Assembly: GCA_947442905.1 (NCBI GenBank)
Contig: CANEWV010000064.1
Span: forward strand, 1 to 7,938
Origin: Chitinophagaceae bacterium
GTDB lineage: Bacteria > Bacteroidota > Bacteroidia > Chitinophagales > Chitinophagaceae
DNA: 7,938 bases
Reading direction: 5' to 3'
Below, piece after piece: positions 6,632 to 7,938 of this stretch. The notes beneath the pieces are model-generated. The model did not search any database, was not told the DNA's origin, and worked only from the letters and a program-made list of their open reading frames with translations. Position 1 is the first letter of the stretch; each line of letters starts with the position of its first letter. Position numbers and translations under genes: made by a program.

Positions 6632-7402
6632 ATGAAATTGCAATTAACAAGACCTATCGCATTTATTGATTTAGAAACCACGGGGGTAACCGTTAGTACA
6701 GACCGAATTGTAGAAATTGCAATTGTAAAAATAAGTCCTGACGGTACTAAAGTTGTGAAACGAAAATTAGTGAATCCACTCATGCCTATACCGGCGGGTT
6801 CAACTGCGGTGCATGGCATTTCTGATGAGATGGTAAAAGAGGCGCCTTCCTTCACACAAATTGCCAATGAAGTAAAACAGTTTTTAGAAAACTGTGATTT
6901 GGGTGGTTATAATAGCAACCGGTTTGATATTCCCATGCTCATCGAAGAATTTTTAAGAGCGGGTATCGAATTTTCTATTGAAGGAACAAAACTTGTAGAT
7001 GTTCAAAAAGTATTTCACATGATGGAGCAGCGAACCTTAAGTGCTGCCTATAAATTTTATTGTTCGAAAGTATTAGAAGGTGCACATGGAGCAGAAGCTG
7101 ATGCAACCGCAACATGGGAAGTATTAGAAGCGCAACTTGAAAGATATCCGCAACTAGGAGACACCGTAGAAAGCATTGTAAAAATTACCGGCGAAGAAGA
7201 TATTGTAGATTTTGCCCGCCGTTTTATAAAAGTAAATGGTATCGAAATTTTCAATTTTGGAAAACACAAAGGCAAGCCCGTTACCCAGGTATTAAAAGAA
7301 GAACCTCAATATTACGACTGGATGATGAAGGGTGATTTTGCTATGAATACCAAGCAAAAGCTTACTGAAATTCTTAATAGGACCCTTCTTACAAAGGCTT
7401 AG
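6632..7402 (+). CDS. DEDDh 3'-5' exonuclease with ExoX-like C-terminal domain
   Basis: This is a predicted magnesium-dependent 3'-5' exonuclease of the DnaQ/RNase T fold. The catalytic DEDDh set is complete: Asp13 and Glu15 in FIDLETTG, Asp99 in NRFDIPML, and His152 with Asp157 in HGAEAD. VHGISDEMVKEAP at 60-72 is the usual segment after the first strand pair. Beyond the nuclease domain (about 8-170), FNFGKHKGKPV at about residue 208 and the following PQYYDWMMKGDF form the small ExoX-like C-terminal domain found on several bacterial exonucleases. Annotation pipelines often call such proteins DNA polymerase III subunit epsilon, but I see no evidence that this one is the replicative proofreader; a repair or single-strand DNA role is equally possible. 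The 256 residues fit the two-domain form. It is 8 bases downstream of mpl, so the two probably share a transcript. Confidence 0.88.
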   Translation: MKLQLTRPIAFIDLETTGVTVSTDRIVEIAIVKISPDGTKVVKRKLVNPLMPIPAGSTAVHGISDEMVKEAPSFTQIANEVKQFLENCDLGGYNSNRFDIPMLIEEFLRAGIEFSIEGTKLVDVQKVFHMMEQRTLSAAYKFYCSKVLEGAHGAEADATATWEVLEAQLERYPQLGDTVESIVKITGEEDIVDFARRFIKVNGIEIFNFGKHKGKPVTQVLKEEPQYYDWMMKGDFAMNTKQKLTEILNRTLLTKA

Positions 7403-7445
7403 TTTTAAGCTATTAGTCAAATTCAAGCTCCATTTTACCGGAATT

Positions 7446-7499
7446 AATACTGATTTACATAGCTATTCTGATTTTCTTTTATATAAATCGGTTAGTATT
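7446..7499. repeat. Imperfect inverted repeat upstream of the glycosyltransferase gene
   Basis: AATACTGATTTA (7446-7457) is the reverse complement of TAAATC plus AGTATT (7484-7489 and 7494-7499), so twelve pairs form across a 4-base bulge (GGTT) and a 26-base loop. It sits in the 130-base spacer between the exonuclease and glycosyltransferase genes, and its right arm overlaps the promoter candidate at 7493-7501. It might be an operator, a leader or terminator structure, or chance in AT-rich DNA; there is no trailing T-run close to the right arm. Confidence 0.3.
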
Positions 7500-7501
7500 T
7501 G
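7493..7501 (+). promoter_or_regulatory. Weak candidate -7 element for the glycosyltransferase gene
   Basis: TAGTATTTG resembles the Bacteroidota -7 element TAnnTTTG but has three bases, not two, between TA and TTTG. It lies 31 bases upstream of the TTG start at 7533, a suitable distance. No TTG -33 element is visible upstream. The 130-base gap after the exonuclease gene makes a separate promoter likely in this spacer, but this particular site is only a near match. Confidence 0.25.
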
Positions 7502-7532
7502 TAATTTAGAGCCTATTCATGCCCCCTAGACT

Positions 7533-7938
7533 TTGGAAAAACTAGTCATCATACCAACCTATAACGAACGCGAAAATATTGCGGCTATTATTGCTGCTGT
7601 GTTTGAATTGCAGGCAGGATATCATATATTAATTATTGATGACGGATCTCCAGATGGTACAGCAGCTATTGTAGAAGATTTAATGAAGGCGCATGAAGGC
7701 CAACTTTTTATTGAAAAACGTTCGGGTAAATTAGGACTTGGCACTGCTTATATCCATGGATTTAAATGGGCGCTCGAAAAAGGGTACCAATACATTTTTG
7801 AAATGGATGCCGATTTTTCACATAGCCCTCAAGATTTAGAAAGACTATATGCAGCTTGTAATATTATTGGAGCCGATGTTGCGGTAGGTAGTAGGTATGT
7901 AAAAGGTGGAAGAACCGAAAACTGGCCACTAAACCGTC
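7533..7938 (+). CDS. Polyprenol monophosphomannose synthase-like glycosyltransferase (GT2, DPM1 type), partial
   Basis: The first 135 residues of a family 2 glycosyltransferase are present; the gene continues past the window end. DPM1-type enzymes move mannose or another hexose from a nucleotide sugar onto polyprenyl phosphate at the inner face of the cytoplasmic membrane, supplying donors for glycan or protein glycosylation. Motifs are VIIPTYNERENI at residues 5-16, IDDGSPDGT (35-43) for nucleotide binding, GKLGLGTAYIHGF (65-77), the metal-binding EMDADFSHSP (90-99) and GSRYVKGGR (119-127). The start appears to be TTG: an in-frame TAG lies at 7527-7529, no in-frame ATG exists near the N-terminus, and TTG at 7533 falls exactly where family members begin (M-E-K-L-V-I-I-P-T-Y-N-E). 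The sugar cannot be told from sequence, and a C-terminal membrane part cannot be assessed because the gene is cut. Confidence 0.9.
   Translation, partial: MEKLVIIPTYNERENIAAIIAAVFELQAGYHILIIDDGSPDGTAAIVEDLMKAHEGQLFIEKRSGKLGLGTAYIHGFKWALEKGYQYIFEMDADFSHSPQDLERLYAACNIIGADVAVGSRYVKGGRTENWPLNR

Noticed and set aside
6352..6867. A 171-codon minus-strand frame spanning the mpl-exonuclease junction
   Set aside because: It lies antisense to two well-supported genes, its translation shows no family motif, and its composition looks like the shadow of the coding strands.
7527..7535. TAGACTTTG as a second promoter-like -7 element before the glycosyltransferase
   Set aside because: It has a three-base spacing and includes the start codon itself, so a transcript from it would lack the start.

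Overview
The window looks like an ordinary piece of a Bacteroidota chromosome, most likely from the Sphingobacteriia/Chitinophagia side. Three observations support this. The protein families (an 838-residue topoisomerase IV A subunit with the Bacteroidota-type HPHGDASIGD motif, a CvfB-like S1 protein, a YtxJ bacilliredoxin, Mpl and a DPM1-like glycosyltransferase) match that phylum. Start codons lack Shine-Dalgarno sequences and instead follow AT-rich leaders. Two intergenic spacers carry exact matches to the Bacteroidota -7 promoter element TAnnTTTG. Base and codon use look even throughout, and I see no insertion sequences, tRNA or rRNA genes, CRISPR arrays or phage genes.

Layout. Bases 1-47 are probably the last codons of an unidentified upstream gene. 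A plus-strand run follows: parC (64-2580), a CvfB/YitL-type S1 RNA-binding protein (2610-3449) with its own promoter candidate, and a thiolase (3462-4646). The thiolase converges on a minus-strand pair: a 39-residue lipoprotein (5137-5018) followed 21 bases later by the bacilliredoxin ytxJ (4996-4667). A 130-base divergent spacer (5138-5267) holds a promoter candidate for the minus-strand pair and a perfect 7+7 inverted repeat in front of mpl. The plus strand continues with mpl (5268-6623) and, 8 bases later, a DEDDh exonuclease with an ExoX-like C-terminal domain (6632-7402). After a 130-base spacer a DPM1-type glycosyltransferase starts at TTG (7533) and runs off the window.

The genes cover DNA topology (ParC), RNA binding (CvfB-like), acyl-CoA metabolism (thiolase), bacillithiol redox repair (YtxJ), peptidoglycan recycling (Mpl), DNA processing (exonuclease) and polyprenol-linked sugar donor synthesis (glycosyltransferase). 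They look like neighbouring housekeeping genes, not one pathway. I see no clear new multi-gene system. The most interesting item is the tiny lipoprotein, which is apparently co-transcribed with ytxJ and easily missed by gene callers.
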